Source: Bradyrhizobium genosp. L (GTDB lineage Bacteria; Pseudomonadota; Alphaproteobacteria; Rhizobiales; Xanthobacteraceae). From it: DNA of 64,000 nucleotides. The number at the start of each line of letters is the position of its first letter. The stretch's first letter is position 1. Location: positions 5,394,001 to 5,458,000 of the forward strand of contig NZ_CP061378.1 of the NCBI RefSeq assembly GCF_015624485.1, given 5' to 3'. Made by a program: the position numbers and the translations under genes. Below are positions 52,196 through 61,633 of this stretch, in pieces. The notes beneath the pieces were generated by a model. That model did not search any database. It saw only the letters and a program-made list of their open reading frames with translations, and was not told the DNA's origin.

Positions 52196-53494
52196 TCACG
52201 CGGTCGGCGATGGCCGCTCGGCAAAGCCCTTGGCGAGCGCGTGGTAGATGCCCTCCTCGCAGATCAGGCGCGAACTGGCATGCGCAATGAGCGCTGCCGC
52301 CATCAGCGGCACCACCATGCCGTGGTTTTCGGTCATCTCGGTGACGATAACGAAAGCGGTGATCGGCGCCTGCACGACGCCGGCGAAATAGGACACCATG
52401 CCGAGCAGCATGATGGCACCGAGCGGCGCGCCGTGAAACAGCGCGGCGATGTTGCTGCCGAGCCCCGCGCCGACCGCCAGCGACGGCGAGAAGATGCCGC
52501 CCGGGATGCCGCTGATCGCGGCGAACATCGTGGCCAACAGCTTGAGGACACCGAAATCCGCAGGCAGCGGCGTGCCGTGCTCGAGCGCCGTCTTCACCTG
52601 CTGATAGCCGGTGCCGTAGATCGTATCGCCAGAGACGATGCCGCAGATCGCGACCGCCAATCCGCACGCCAGCGCGAACCACAGCGGATGCCGCTTGATC
52701 GCGCGCCCCGCAGGATTGGCGATCCCGCGCGCCATGGTGATGACGACACGGCTGAACAGGCCGCCGGCCAATCCGCCGACGACGCCGCACAAGGGAACGG
52801 CAAGCCAATCGACACCCGGCGCGAGCGTGGTCGCGCTGGTGCCGAAATAGGTGTAGTTGCCCATCAGCGCGAGCGAGGTCAGGCCCGCGGCGATGACTGC
52901 TGCGATGATCAGGCTGCTGGTGCGCGTCTCGAACGCGCGGCTCATCTCCTCGATGCCGAACACGATGCCGGCAAGCGGCGTGTTGAAGGCGGCCGCGACG
53001 CCCGCGGCAGCGCCCGCAAGGATCAATCCCGGCTGGCGGCGCGGCGAGAAACGCCCGATCGCGAACATCAGCGACGCGCCGATCTGGACCGTCGGCCCCT
53101 CGCGACCGACCGAGCCGCCGCAGAGCAGGCCGAACAGAGTGAGGATCATCTTGCCGGCGGCAATCCGCAACGAGACCAGCCGTTCGCGGGCCGACTGGTC
53201 CTCCAGATTCCGCGCGGCGATCGCCTGCGGAATGCCGCTGCCCTGGGCATTCGGAAACACCCGTATGGTCAGATAGGCCGACAGCATGAAGCCGAGCGGC
53301 GTCACCAAGAGCACCGCATAGCGAGATTGCGCGAGCAGAAGCGCAAAGGCCTCCTGGGCCCAATCTGCGAGCTGTGCCAAGGCCACTGCTGCGGCGCCAA
53401 CCGCAATGCCGCCCAGCAGGAATATCGCCCGCCGCTGCCAGCGTGCAGACACGATTCGGACCAGCCGTTTACGGCGATTGGAGAGAACTATCAT
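52196..53494 (-). CDS. ClC-family chloride channel or transporter
   Basis: The protein has 432 residues with many helices and the three ClC selectivity motifs: 'GSGIPQ', 'GREGPTVQIG' (gating Glu present) and 'GIPGGIFSPSLAVGAG'. The gating Glu is kept, compatible with either channel or H+/Cl- exchange. It has no C-terminal CBS domains. Converges with the GH76-like gene. Confidence 0.92.
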   Translation of the reverse strand: MIVLSNRRKRLVRIVSARWQRRAIFLLGGIAVGAAAVALAQLADWAQEAFALLLAQSRYAVLLVTPLGFMLSAYLTIRVFPNAQGSGIPQAIAARNLEDQSARERLVSLRIAAGKMILTLFGLLCGGSVGREGPTVQIGASLMFAIGRFSPRRQPGLILAGAAAGVAAAFNTPLAGIVFGIEEMSRAFETRTSSLIIAAVIAAGLTSLALMGNYTYFGTSATTLAPGVDWLAVPLCGVVGGLAGGLFSRVVITMARGIANPAGRAIKRHPLWFALACGLAVAICGIVSGDTIYGTGYQQVKTALEHGTPLPADFGVLKLLATMFAAISGIPGGIFSPSLAVGAGLGSNIAALFHGAPLGAIMLLGMVSYFAGVVQAPITAFVIVTEMTENHGMVVPLMAAALIAHASSRLICEEGIYHALAKGFAERPSPTA

Positions 53495-53529
53495 TCAAGC
53501 AGCATTTCTGGCTCGTCGCGCGGCCGGCA

Positions 53530-55362
53530 CTAGGCGGTCTTGCCCAACATGAAGACGTACATGTCCCAGAACGTCTCGGGTTGCTCGACTTCGTAGCGGT
53601 GCCACTGATCCAGATTAGCCTCGTCGGTCGCGCTGGCAAACTGCTTGTGGAATTTTTGGATCACCGCCGGATCGTCGAACGGTTCGAAACCCAGGAACGA
53701 GAGCCCCTGCTCGTTCAGGAATGCCGCAATCTTAGGCAGCGTGAAGCGATGCTCCATGACGTTGAACAAGAGGTCGCGGCAGCCGCTCATGCTGTAGAAG
53801 TCCTTCGACGCGATTAGCGTCTTCCATTGCTCCGGCTCGCGGGTGATGTCCTGACGACACCGTCGGATATCGTCTGCCGTGGCGCGGTAGCCGCGCGCCG
53901 CGATCCGCCCGCGGGCCTCGACGATGACGCGCCGCGCCAGCTCGCTGTAGAGCCCGATCCGCATCCGGCCGCCGGGCCGCAGCAGCGAGGCCAGCACGCG
54001 CCAGCCGGCCAGGGGCTCCGCAAGGTGATGCAGCACGCCGACCGACTCGATGTGATCGAAGCTGCGGCCGATCGTGCCGAGCTCCAGGATATCGGCCTGC
54101 GCATAGTCGACGTTGCGCAAGCCGAGCTCCCGGGTCTTGCGGCGCGCATAGGCGAGGCTGGGCAGGCTGATGTCGACCGCGAGCAGGCGAGCGTTCGGAT
54201 AGACCTGCGCGATCTGGATCGCGTGCGAGCCGGTGCCGCAGCCTGCGATCAGGATATCGAGCTCGGCCTGGCGTTCCGCGCTTTGTGCGATGCGGCCGCG
54301 CGCCTGATCGGCGGCGAACGCCGTCAGCGGATTGATGGTCCAGCGCGGATAGGGATTTTCCTCGTATTGGCGCATCACCTCGACGGAGACGCTGTTCTCG
54401 ACCGGGGTGAGCACGGCGATGGCGGCGCGGTCGCGCGCTTCCTCGAGCGGCTCGCCGAGCTGCACCCGCAACAGGCCGGCGACAGCGGCGGGCCACTCCC
54501 GCCGCAGCAGCGTTTCCGCCGCAGGCAGGGCATGAAGCGGGACATAGGCCGCCACGACCGCGAGCGCCAGCGGCGTGATCGCGGCCCCGGCTGCCAGGTC
54601 GCGCAGCAAGCGATCGCGCAGCGCGCCCGCAGCGCCGCTTTCTGCCTCAGTCGTCTCGTAGACATATTCGTTGATGAAGCACTGCCGGGCGAGCGCGCAG
54701 GCAAAGCCAACGACGGCGTCGTCGACCTTGCCGCGATCGCCGCCCTCGCCGGCAAGCCGCAACAGCTCGGCGCGCGCACGTCCGAGCAGCATTTCGAGCT
54801 GCGGGTTGGACAGCGTCGTTGCTTCCATCGCGCAGCAAAGGAAGAGATCGTCGGCAAGCGGGCGGACGCCTTCGGCGCCGAACAATTCGGCGGTCGCGAT
54901 TTGTCGCGGCCACTGGCCGGCGAGCCGCCCGACATAGCCGGCGATGATGGGGCTCTGGAGGATGAAGCCGACGGCCTTCCCTTCCATGCCGAGCGCCAGC
55001 GCCCTGCTGAAATGCGCCATCGCCTTACTGCGATTGCCCGATGCCTGGTACGAATTGCCGGCGTTGTAATGGCAGGCGGCGTTGGCCTCGTCGGCCGCAA
55101 GCGCTTTGGCGAACAGCTTCACGGCGCCGCGGTGATCGCCCGCGGCCTGCGCCATCAGGCCGAGCAGATTGAGGCTCTGCACATGCGCAGGTTCGCGCGC
55201 GAGGATCTGACGACAGATGTCCTGCGCTTCGTTCATGCGGCCCATTCCGCGCAGGCGGCCGGCGTGCGCGGCGAGATCGGCGATGCTGACGCCCGCGAGC
55301 GCGTCAGGCCTCGCAGGCGCGTCACCTCGCTTGCCGGCCGCACGTCGCTCTTTTCGGTTCAT
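53530..55362 (-). CDS. TPR-repeat and SAM-dependent methyltransferase fusion protein
   Basis: The protein has 610 residues. The N terminus 'MNRKERRAAGKRG' is typical of alphaproteobacterial TPR proteins, followed by about three TPRs (about 35-150: 'AQDICRQILAREPAHVQSLNLLGLMAQAAGDHRGAVKLFAKALAADEANAACHYNAGNSYQASGNRSKAMAHFSRAL'). A helical middle leads to a class I methyltransferase domain (about 330-480: 'ELDILIAGCGTGSHAIQIAQVYPNARLLAVDIS', 'DHIESVGVLHHLAEPLAGWRVLASLLRPGG'). The target is unknown; TPRs suggest a protein partner. Confidence 0.82.
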   Translation of the reverse strand: MNRKERRAAGKRGDAPARPDALAGVSIADLAAHAGRLRGMGRMNEAQDICRQILAREPAHVQSLNLLGLMAQAAGDHRGAVKLFAKALAADEANAACHYNAGNSYQASGNRSKAMAHFSRALALGMEGKAVGFILQSPIIAGYVGRLAGQWPRQIATAELFGAEGVRPLADDLFLCCAMEATTLSNPQLEMLLGRARAELLRLAGEGGDRGKVDDAVVGFACALARQCFINEYVYETTEAESGAAGALRDRLLRDLAAGAAITPLALAVVAAYVPLHALPAAETLLRREWPAAVAGLLRVQLGEPLEEARDRAAIAVLTPVENSVSVEVMRQYEENPYPRWTINPLTAFAADQARGRIAQSAERQAELDILIAGCGTGSHAIQIAQVYPNARLLAVDISLPSLAYARRKTRELGLRNVDYAQADILELGTIGRSFDHIESVGVLHHLAEPLAGWRVLASLLRPGGRMRIGLYSELARRVIVEARGRIAARGYRATADDIRRCRQDITREPEQWKTLIASKDFYSMSGCRDLLFNVMEHRFTLPKIAAFLNEQGLSFLGFEPFDDPAVIQKFHKQFASATDEANLDQWHRYEVEQPETFWDMYVFMLGKTA

Positions 55363-55461
55363 GCGGCATGACATAGGGCCGATCGCGCTGACAGCCAAGG
55401 ATAATCTACCTGGCGTCCTATGCGCGAGCGCCGGGCTTTCGGGTCATCGGCCTGACGATTG

Positions 55462-55491
55462 AAAAAAGGGCCCCGCCGGAGCGAGGCCCTT
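55462..55491 (-). terminator. Rho-independent terminator
   Basis: Arms agggcct / ggcccct-type stem (agggcc ... ggccct) read on the minus strand, followed by six T. Lies 26 bases after the stop of the small secreted protein at 55517. Confidence 0.8.
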
Positions 55492-55516
55492 GTTTTGCAG
55501 TCGCCGTCCACGATCG

Positions 55517-55768
55517 CTAATCGTCCCAATCATGGCCGCGGATCACGACGCCGCGGTCACGATAGTAGCCGCGATCGTGATGGTACCAGCCGTGGTGCCA
55601 GCCCCGATCGTGCTCCCGGTACACGCCGACGCGCGGACCGTCGTAGCGATCGCCGTAGTAGCCGTGGCCGTTGCCGATATAAACGCCCACGCCCTGCGCG
55701 CTCGCGATGGTCGGCGCCGCGATCGTGAGAGCCGCAGCCGTAGCAAGTGTATAAGTCAGCTTTGTCAT
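55517..55768 (-). CDS. Small secreted Gly/His/Tyr/Asp-rich protein
   Basis: The protein has 83 residues: signal peptide (KLTYTLATAAALTIAAPTIASAQ), then a low-complexity mature part made of short G-Y-Y-G-D, H-H-G-W-Y-H-H and D-R-G-Y-Y-R-D units. aaggagg 6 bases upstream and its own terminator mark it as a compact monocistronic gene. Similar small periplasmic proteins are common in Bradyrhizobium; function unknown, His-rich composition allows metal binding. Confidence 0.75.
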   Translation of the reverse strand: MTKLTYTLATAAALTIAAPTIASAQGVGVYIGNGHGYYGDRYDGPRVGVYREHDRGWHHGWYHHDRGYYRDRGVVIRGHDWDD

Positions 55769-55854
55769 GACGTCCTCCTTCCTCGTTCCCCAGGTCAACG
55801 ACCGGCGCCGACGCATGTTGCAGGAACCTGCGAGGAACTTTTCTGAAGGGCTGT

Positions 55855-56859
55855 TCAGACTCGTGGCGGGCATGTGCCGTTTGGCCGCGCTGTTCCTTCA
55901 GCGGGTTTCTCCGCCGCGCGCAGATGCTCCAGCATCAGGCGGCCGGTGGCGGAGAGATGCGCGGCGTCGCGGACCACGATCTTCAGTTCGCGCCTGCCCC
56001 AATCGTCGCGCAGCGGAACCGCCGCCAGACCCATGCCGGCGCCGACCACCTCGAAGGCGCGATCGGGAATCAGGCCGAGGCCCATATTGGCCTGCACCAT
56101 GCGGCAGACCGCATCGAAGCCGGGCACGTTGATGCGCAGCCGCATCGTCTTGCCGGCCTGGGTCGCCGCATATTGCGAGCGCAGGTAGATCGAGCTCGCG
56201 GTGTGCAGGCCGATATGGTCGAAGTCGAGCGTTTCGGTGAAGAAGATGCGTTCGCGGCCGGCCAGCGGATGGTCGGATCGCATCACGACGACGAGGTTGT
56301 CGTGGCGGTAGTGAAAGGCCTGGAGCGCACGGCTGTCGGCCTCGGCCGAGCAGATGCCGAGCTCGGCGGTGCCCTCCTCGATGCCGCGCACCACCTGCCC
56401 GCTCGGCTGCTCCTGCAGATCGACGCGCAGCAGCTCGTGCGCGGTGAAGAAGGCGGAGAGATCCTCCGGCAGATACTGTACGATCGCCGAGAGGTTGGCG
56501 AGCATGCGGACATGGCCGCGCACGCCTTGCGAATATTCCGACAGCTCGACCGCGATCTTCTCGACATTGAGCAGCGTGACGCGGGCGTGATGCAGCAGCG
56601 CCTCGCCGGCCGGCGTCAGCGCCATGCCTTTTGCCAGGCGCTTGAACAGCGTGACGCCGAAGGCGAGCTCGAAATCGTTCATCCGCTTCGACACCGCGGA
56701 GGCCGCGATCCCCTCGCGTTGCGCGGCGCGCGTCAGGTTCTGCTCGTCGCAGACCGCGATGAAGAGCCGGAGCGTGGTAAGGTCGACGCGGCGGGTCAGC
56801 GCGGTTTCCGCCGACGTCGCGGCGCGCGGGAGGTCTGGGACGATGGAGGCGAGCGGCAT
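55855..56859 (-). CDS. LysR-family transcriptional regulator
   Basis: The protein has 334 residues. HTH: 'DLTTLRLFIAVCDEQNLTRAAQREGIAASAVSKRMNDFELAFGVTLFKRLAKGMALTPAGEALL'. The effector domain begins 'GHVRMLANLSAIVQYLPEDLSAFF'. The N-terminal 25 residues ahead of the HTH are longer than usual. No divergent partner gene is present, so its target is not evident from position. Confidence 0.88.
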   Translation of the reverse strand: MPLASIVPDLPRAATSAETALTRRVDLTTLRLFIAVCDEQNLTRAAQREGIAASAVSKRMNDFELAFGVTLFKRLAKGMALTPAGEALLHHARVTLLNVEKIAVELSEYSQGVRGHVRMLANLSAIVQYLPEDLSAFFTAHELLRVDLQEQPSGQVVRGIEEGTAELGICSAEADSRALQAFHYRHDNLVVVMRSDHPLAGRERIFFTETLDFDHIGLHTASSIYLRSQYAATQAGKTMRLRINVPGFDAVCRMVQANMGLGLIPDRAFEVVGAGMGLAAVPLRDDWGRRELKIVVRDAAHLSATGRLMLEHLRAAEKPAEGTARPNGTCPPRV

Positions 56860-56993
56860 GGGCGCGTCCTTGCGGGAAGCACGCAGGGTAGCGCCGCGGA
56901 TGCGGCGAAGGATTCCAAAGCTGGGTGGTGATAAGCGCTACTGTTGGGAAAGGATTCCAACAATCGGCCCGGAATACAGGTTTCATCCCACGC

Positions 56994-57021
56994 AAAAACG
57001 CGGCGCCGAAGCGCCGCGTTT
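56994..57021 (-). terminator. Terminator of leuA
   Basis: Arms aaacgcggcgc and gcgccgcgttt with a 4-base loop, followed on the minus strand by TTTTTG; 21 bases after the leuA stop. Confidence 0.85.
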
Positions 57022-57041
57022 CGCATTGCATCGGTGCGCCG

Positions 57042-58601
<1,560 letters not shown>

Positions 58602-58660
58602 GTCGAAATTTCCTTTGAAGCTTTGCGCCCGACGGTTGCTTATCGATTCCTTGGGCGATG

Positions 58661-58727
58661 TCAGGGTCTGGTGATCTCGTCAAACCCCTGAGTGCCCAGG
58701 CGCAAATGCCCAGCCGGCCCTCAGGGG
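58661..58727 (-). promoter_or_regulatory. leuA leader: mutually exclusive hairpins (attenuator candidate)
   Basis: On the minus strand cccctgag (58727-58720) pairs with ctcagggg (58692-58685), closing a GC-rich hairpin followed by TTTG. The same 3' arm (tcaggg) can instead pair with ccctga (58666-58661). The leader-peptide stop codon lies inside the first arm, so ribosome position would choose the fold. In addition cagggtctgg at the leader ribosome site (58849-58840) is complementary to ccagaccctg at 58671-58662. Which fold terminates is not settled by eye. Confidence 0.65.
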
Positions 58728-58837
58728 CAGGTAAGAAGCAGGCCGCCAATAAGCAGGGTGGGCGTCGCAGCCGGGATCGCGGCGGCGGCACGAGCCACCT
58801 CCCCGGAAATCCCATCAATTTGGCCGCGAATCAGCAT
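58721..58837 (-). CDS. Leucine-rich leader peptide of leuA
   Basis: A 38-residue frame beginning MLIRGQIDGISGEVARAAAA and ending PTLLIGGLLLTCP. Five of the eight codons at 58733-58756 are Leu with one Ile (LLIGGLLL), just before the stop at 58723-58721, which falls in the 5' arm of the downstream hairpin. aggg lies 9 bases before the ATG. This is the layout of ribosome-mediated attenuation of leucine biosynthetic operons, with leucyl-tRNA shortage stalling the ribosome. Read directly codon by codon; the regulatory role is inferred. Confidence 0.75.
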   Translation of the reverse strand: MLIRGQIDGISGEVARAAAAIPAATPTLLIGGLLLTCP

Positions 58838-59301
58838 TGCCAGACCCTGTTGAGCGCCGAATCCTCCGGCAAAGCCGTTGACGGTTGGTTGCCGGGGCGG
58901 CGCTTGGTGGGGTCGTTCTAGACGATTATGGCAGAGTGGGGCAATGGGGAAAGAGGGGCAGCAAGGTTGACCTAACGAAAATCGTCTTTGTTCTCGGCGT
59001 AATGACCGCGCTTGGGTACTGGCCCGTTTCCAGTCGCAATGGCCTGCTTTGGCTTTAACCGAGCGGTAGCTGAGGCTTAGCCGATACTCTCGTTAGAATT
59101 ACCTTGATGGCGGAGGGGACCTTCCGAGCCCTCATTCTTCCCGCAAAGTTGAGTATTTGGCGGAACTATGCTTTATCAGTGCGTCGGATTGGCCGTCCGA
59201 AATCCAAACAAGTCGCCGTGCACGGCGGCGGAAAGCGAGGAACAATGGCTATGTTCTGGATTACTGTGAACATAACCGTCACCATAAGTCGGTGACGACT
59301 T

Positions 59302-59321
59302 GGGGCCGAAAGGCCCCATTT
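59302..59321 (+). terminator. Terminator-like hairpin
   Basis: ggggcc-gaaa-ggcccc with a stable GAAA tetraloop followed by ATTTA. Lies 7 bases after the stop of a short frame ending at 59295. Confidence 0.6.
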
Positions 59322-59362
59322 AGGCGATACGTGACATTAAAATTTGAGATTGTATTTGGAAA

Positions 59363-59386
59363 GGCCGCCATTTTGGCGGCCTCTTT
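59363..59386 (+). terminator. Rho-independent terminator-like hairpin
   Basis: ggccgcca / tggcggcc arms with a short T loop followed by TCTTT. Second of two tandem plus-strand terminators with no obvious parent gene. Confidence 0.65.
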
Positions 59387-59476
59387 CATTTATCCTCACA
59401 AGACTTGCGCCTTTCTCCGCGCTCCCCTTTCATCAGCCCCAAGAACGCGGCCCTTCGCTTCGCCTTGCGCGAACGG

Positions 59477-59677
59477 TTGGCGTTAGACAAGTAGTGGAGC
59501 TTCGTCGGCACGAAGTAGAAGAACGTCTATTGCCCTGAGGTCGCGGCCAAGGGCTACACCGTCGCGCGATATGTCTGCCATTACAATCTGTAACGCACCC
59601 ACGACGCCCTGTGCACAACGCCTGCGAAGGCGCTGGGCCTGACTGAGAAGGCTTGGACCGTTGCACATCAGTGGACG
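59477..59677 (+). pseudogene. IS1-family transposase remnant
   Basis: Read in one frame: 'LDK*WSFVGTK*KNVY', then 'VARYVCHYNL*RTHDALCTTPAKALGLTEKAWTVAHQ'. The first part matches the InsB 'LDEMWSFVG.K' catalytic segment and the second the 'N..R.HK.L..TPA.AAG' C-terminal pattern, with the middle deleted and three internal stops. Clearly inactive. Confidence 0.65.
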
Positions 59678-60039
59678 TCCCGCTCTCTATGGCCCCCACG
59701 CTGCCGACTGAGACGCAGCCGGATCGGCGCCGGAAGTTCGTGCTGATTAAGGAAAGAATAGATATTGCAGGAACCTGCAACACGCCCATCATGAAGCGCT
59801 GTACAGTTGGTTATCGTTAACGCCGCAAAACACGGCTTAGCATTGAATCCGATACACAACCCTATTGTCTGCAACGCGCAAAACGAACATGATTTCTAGG
59901 CGTGGGACGGATAGACCAAATCCTGCTAGGGCTGAAAGAAATTTCGGTGCGTCTACCATTCTAACGCCCACGGGCGGGTGCTAGCTTTCCATGCTAGCCC
60001 CGCCCGCCTCGTTTCTAGGAGCGAGTGTACCCCGGCTCC

Positions 60040-60459
60040 CTAGGGACCTTTACCGCCCAAAATTAGCTGAGGCTGAGGGCGGACAAACTCGGGCAACCGG
60101 TAGACTTTCCCATCGTGAACGAGCGAACCGCTGTTCTTTAGCCGGCTGAGGTTGCTCGCAGCGCTTCCCCGTAGCAATTTAATGCCGCGCTTCTGAGCAA
60201 GTTCGACTGCGGTGTTTGAATTGATACCTGTCGCCCCGGCATCGCGGGCCAATTCAAGTAGCAACAACTTCAGGTTCGTCGCTGATCGGTCATGCGAAAC
60301 GCCGGCTTGATCTCCCTTTTCCATAATGGAGATTGCAAGTTCGATGCCTTCGACTTTATTCCGAAGCGCTTCGCTCTGATCAAATAATCTGATCATTTGT
60401 TGTTCGAGGCGTTCCTTCTCTTGAAGGAGTGCCTGCATACCCGGCGCTAGTTTAGCCAT
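60040..60459 (-). CDS. Orphan coiled-coil/winged-helix-like protein, unknown function
   Basis: The protein has 139 residues. An N-terminal coiled coil ('MQALLQEKERLEQQMIRLFDQSEALRNKVEGIELAISIMEKG') is followed by a helix-turn-strand region that looks like a winged helix ('NSNTAVELAQKRGIKLLRGSAASNLSRLKNSGSLVHDGKVYRLPEF'). No family recognised. It abuts the tRNA at 60486 and is less GC-rich than its neighbours, typical of small genes left in integrated islands. May bind DNA. Confidence 0.65.
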   Translation of the reverse strand: MAKLAPGMQALLQEKERLEQQMIRLFDQSEALRNKVEGIELAISIMEKGDQAGVSHDRSATNLKLLLLELARDAGATGINSNTAVELAQKRGIKLLRGSAASNLSRLKNSGSLVHDGKVYRLPEFVRPQPQLILGGKGP

Positions 60460-60485
60460 GACTGATTTCCTTGAAACGGGTGTCG

Positions 60486-60569
60486 TACCGACTACGGGGA
60501 TCGAACCCGTACACCTGCTAGGGTCGCGGTTTTAAAGACCGCTGCGTCTACCAATTCCGCCAAGTCGGC
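60486..60569 (-). tRNA. Leucine-type class II tRNA with UUA anticodon (reads UAA)
   Basis: 84-nt cloverleaf without encoded CCA: acceptor gccgact pairs with agtcggt, D-arm gcg...cgc, anticodon stem gcggt/accgc, loop ctttaaa, long variable arm 'gaccctagcaggtgt', T-arm 'acgggttcgatccccgt', discriminator A. Long arm and A73 are Leu features. Positions 34-36 of the loop are TTA, so the anticodon is UUA, pairing with stop codon UAA, not UAA pairing with UUA. Either a suppressor-type or a decayed tRNA-Leu(UAA). Confidence 0.8.
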
Positions 60570-60700
60570 ACCCTTGCCGTATGCGCCAGATTCGTCACCC
60601 TTGCAAGCCGATTGATTGTCGTTGCGATGCCTGCAATTTCCTGCAAAGGACAGCAATGCTGACAAAATCTGAAATTTAGCCATTACCCAGCCATGACGTA

Positions 60701-61633
60701 TTATTTGGAAATATTCGAGCCACGACCCTTCCCCTCGGCCTCCAGCGTCTCGCGGATGCGCTTGAACTCGCCGAGTTCGGCCTTGTCGACCTCGGGAAAT
60801 TTGAGATCCAGTCTGTCCAGCGCGTTGACGATGGTCGAGCCGATCACGACACGGGCAAACCATTTGTGGTCGGCGGGGACGATGTGCCACGGCGCTTCCC
60901 TGGTCGCGGTGTGGTGAATCATGTCCTGATAGGCGGCCTGGTACTTCGCCCAGAGCGCGCGCTCGGAGACGTCGGCCATCGAGAACTTCCAGTTCTTGGC
61001 GGGCTCCTCGAGGCGGTCGAGGAAGCGCTGGCGCTGTTCCTCCTTGGAGACGTGCAGGAAGAATTTCAGGATCGTGGTGCCGTTGCGCGCGAGGTAGCGC
61101 TCGATCGCGGCGATGTCCTCGAAGCGCTCGCGCCAGATGTTCTTCGTCACCAGGCGCTTCGGCAGCTTCTGCTTGGCGAGTACCTCGGGGTGCACGCGCA
61201 CCACCAGGCACTCCTCGTAATAGGAGCGGTTGAAGATGCCGATGCGGCCGCGCTCCGGCAGCGCGATCATCGCGCGCCACATGAAATCGTGGTCGAGCTC
61301 CTTGCTCGACGGCTGCTTGAAGGAGGAGACCTCACAGCCTTGCGGGTTGACGCCCTCGAACACGCTCTTGATCGCACTGTCCTTGCCGGCGGCGTCCATG
61401 CCCTGGAAGATCAGCAGCAGCGACCAGCGGTCCTGGGCGTACAGCTTCTCCTGGAAATCATTGAGCCGCTTGCGGTTGGCCTCGATGATCTTGCTGCCCG
61501 CATCCTTGTCGATGCCGCCTTTCTCCGCGGTGGCATAGGACTTCAGGTGGAATTCGCCCGCGCCGTCGAAACGAAACGGGGCGACGAAGGGCTTTAGTTC
61601 ATCGGCGAGCGATGGGGACGGTTTGCTGCTCAT
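60701..61633 (-). CDS. ppk2: Polyphosphate kinase 2 family protein
   Basis: The protein has 310 residues. PPK2 core: Walker A-like 'FQGMDAAGKDSAIKSVFEGVNPQG', lid region 'FNRSYYEECLVVRVHPEVL', and 'WSRERFEDI'-like 'IWRERFEDIAAIERYLARNGTTILKFFLHVSKEEQRQRFLDR'. Uses polyphosphate to phosphorylate nucleotides (ADP, AMP or GDP); the class cannot be fixed by eye. It overlaps the livM gene by 35 bases. Confidence 0.9.
   Translation of the reverse strand: MSSKPSPSLADELKPFVAPFRFDGAGEFHLKSYATAEKGGIDKDAGSKIIEANRKRLNDFQEKLYAQDRWSLLLIFQGMDAAGKDSAIKSVFEGVNPQGCEVSSFKQPSSKELDHDFMWRAMIALPERGRIGIFNRSYYEECLVVRVHPEVLAKQKLPKRLVTKNIWRERFEDIAAIERYLARNGTTILKFFLHVSKEEQRQRFLDRLEEPAKNWKFSMADVSERALWAKYQAAYQDMIHHTATREAPWHIVPADHKWFARVVIGSTIVNALDRLDLKFPEVDKAELGEFKRIRETLEAEGKGRGSNISK

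Larger units (their letters stand above)
58838..60039. other. Degenerate, gene-poor interval
   Basis: About 1.2 kb with lower GC than the flanks. It contains the leuA promoter side, two plus-strand terminator hairpins (59302, 59363), short frames such as a 33-residue one at 59168-59269 and a 16-residue one at 59245-59295 with gagg before it, and an IS1-type remnant (59477-59677). 59980-60010 holds a palindrome 'cgggcgggtgctagc' / 'gctagccccgcccg' just past the next gene. Looks like an eroded island next to the tRNA at 60486-60569. Confidence 0.55.

Noticed and set aside
51614..53533. 639-codon plus-strand frame over the GH76-like gene end and antisense to the ClC gene
   Set aside because: No domain; ClC motifs on the minus strand are decisive.
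60486..60569. Ordinary tRNA-Leu(UAA)
   Set aside because: With either a 5-pair or 4-pair anticodon stem the centre of the loop is TTA; UAA would need a one-base shift. Kept as a finding.
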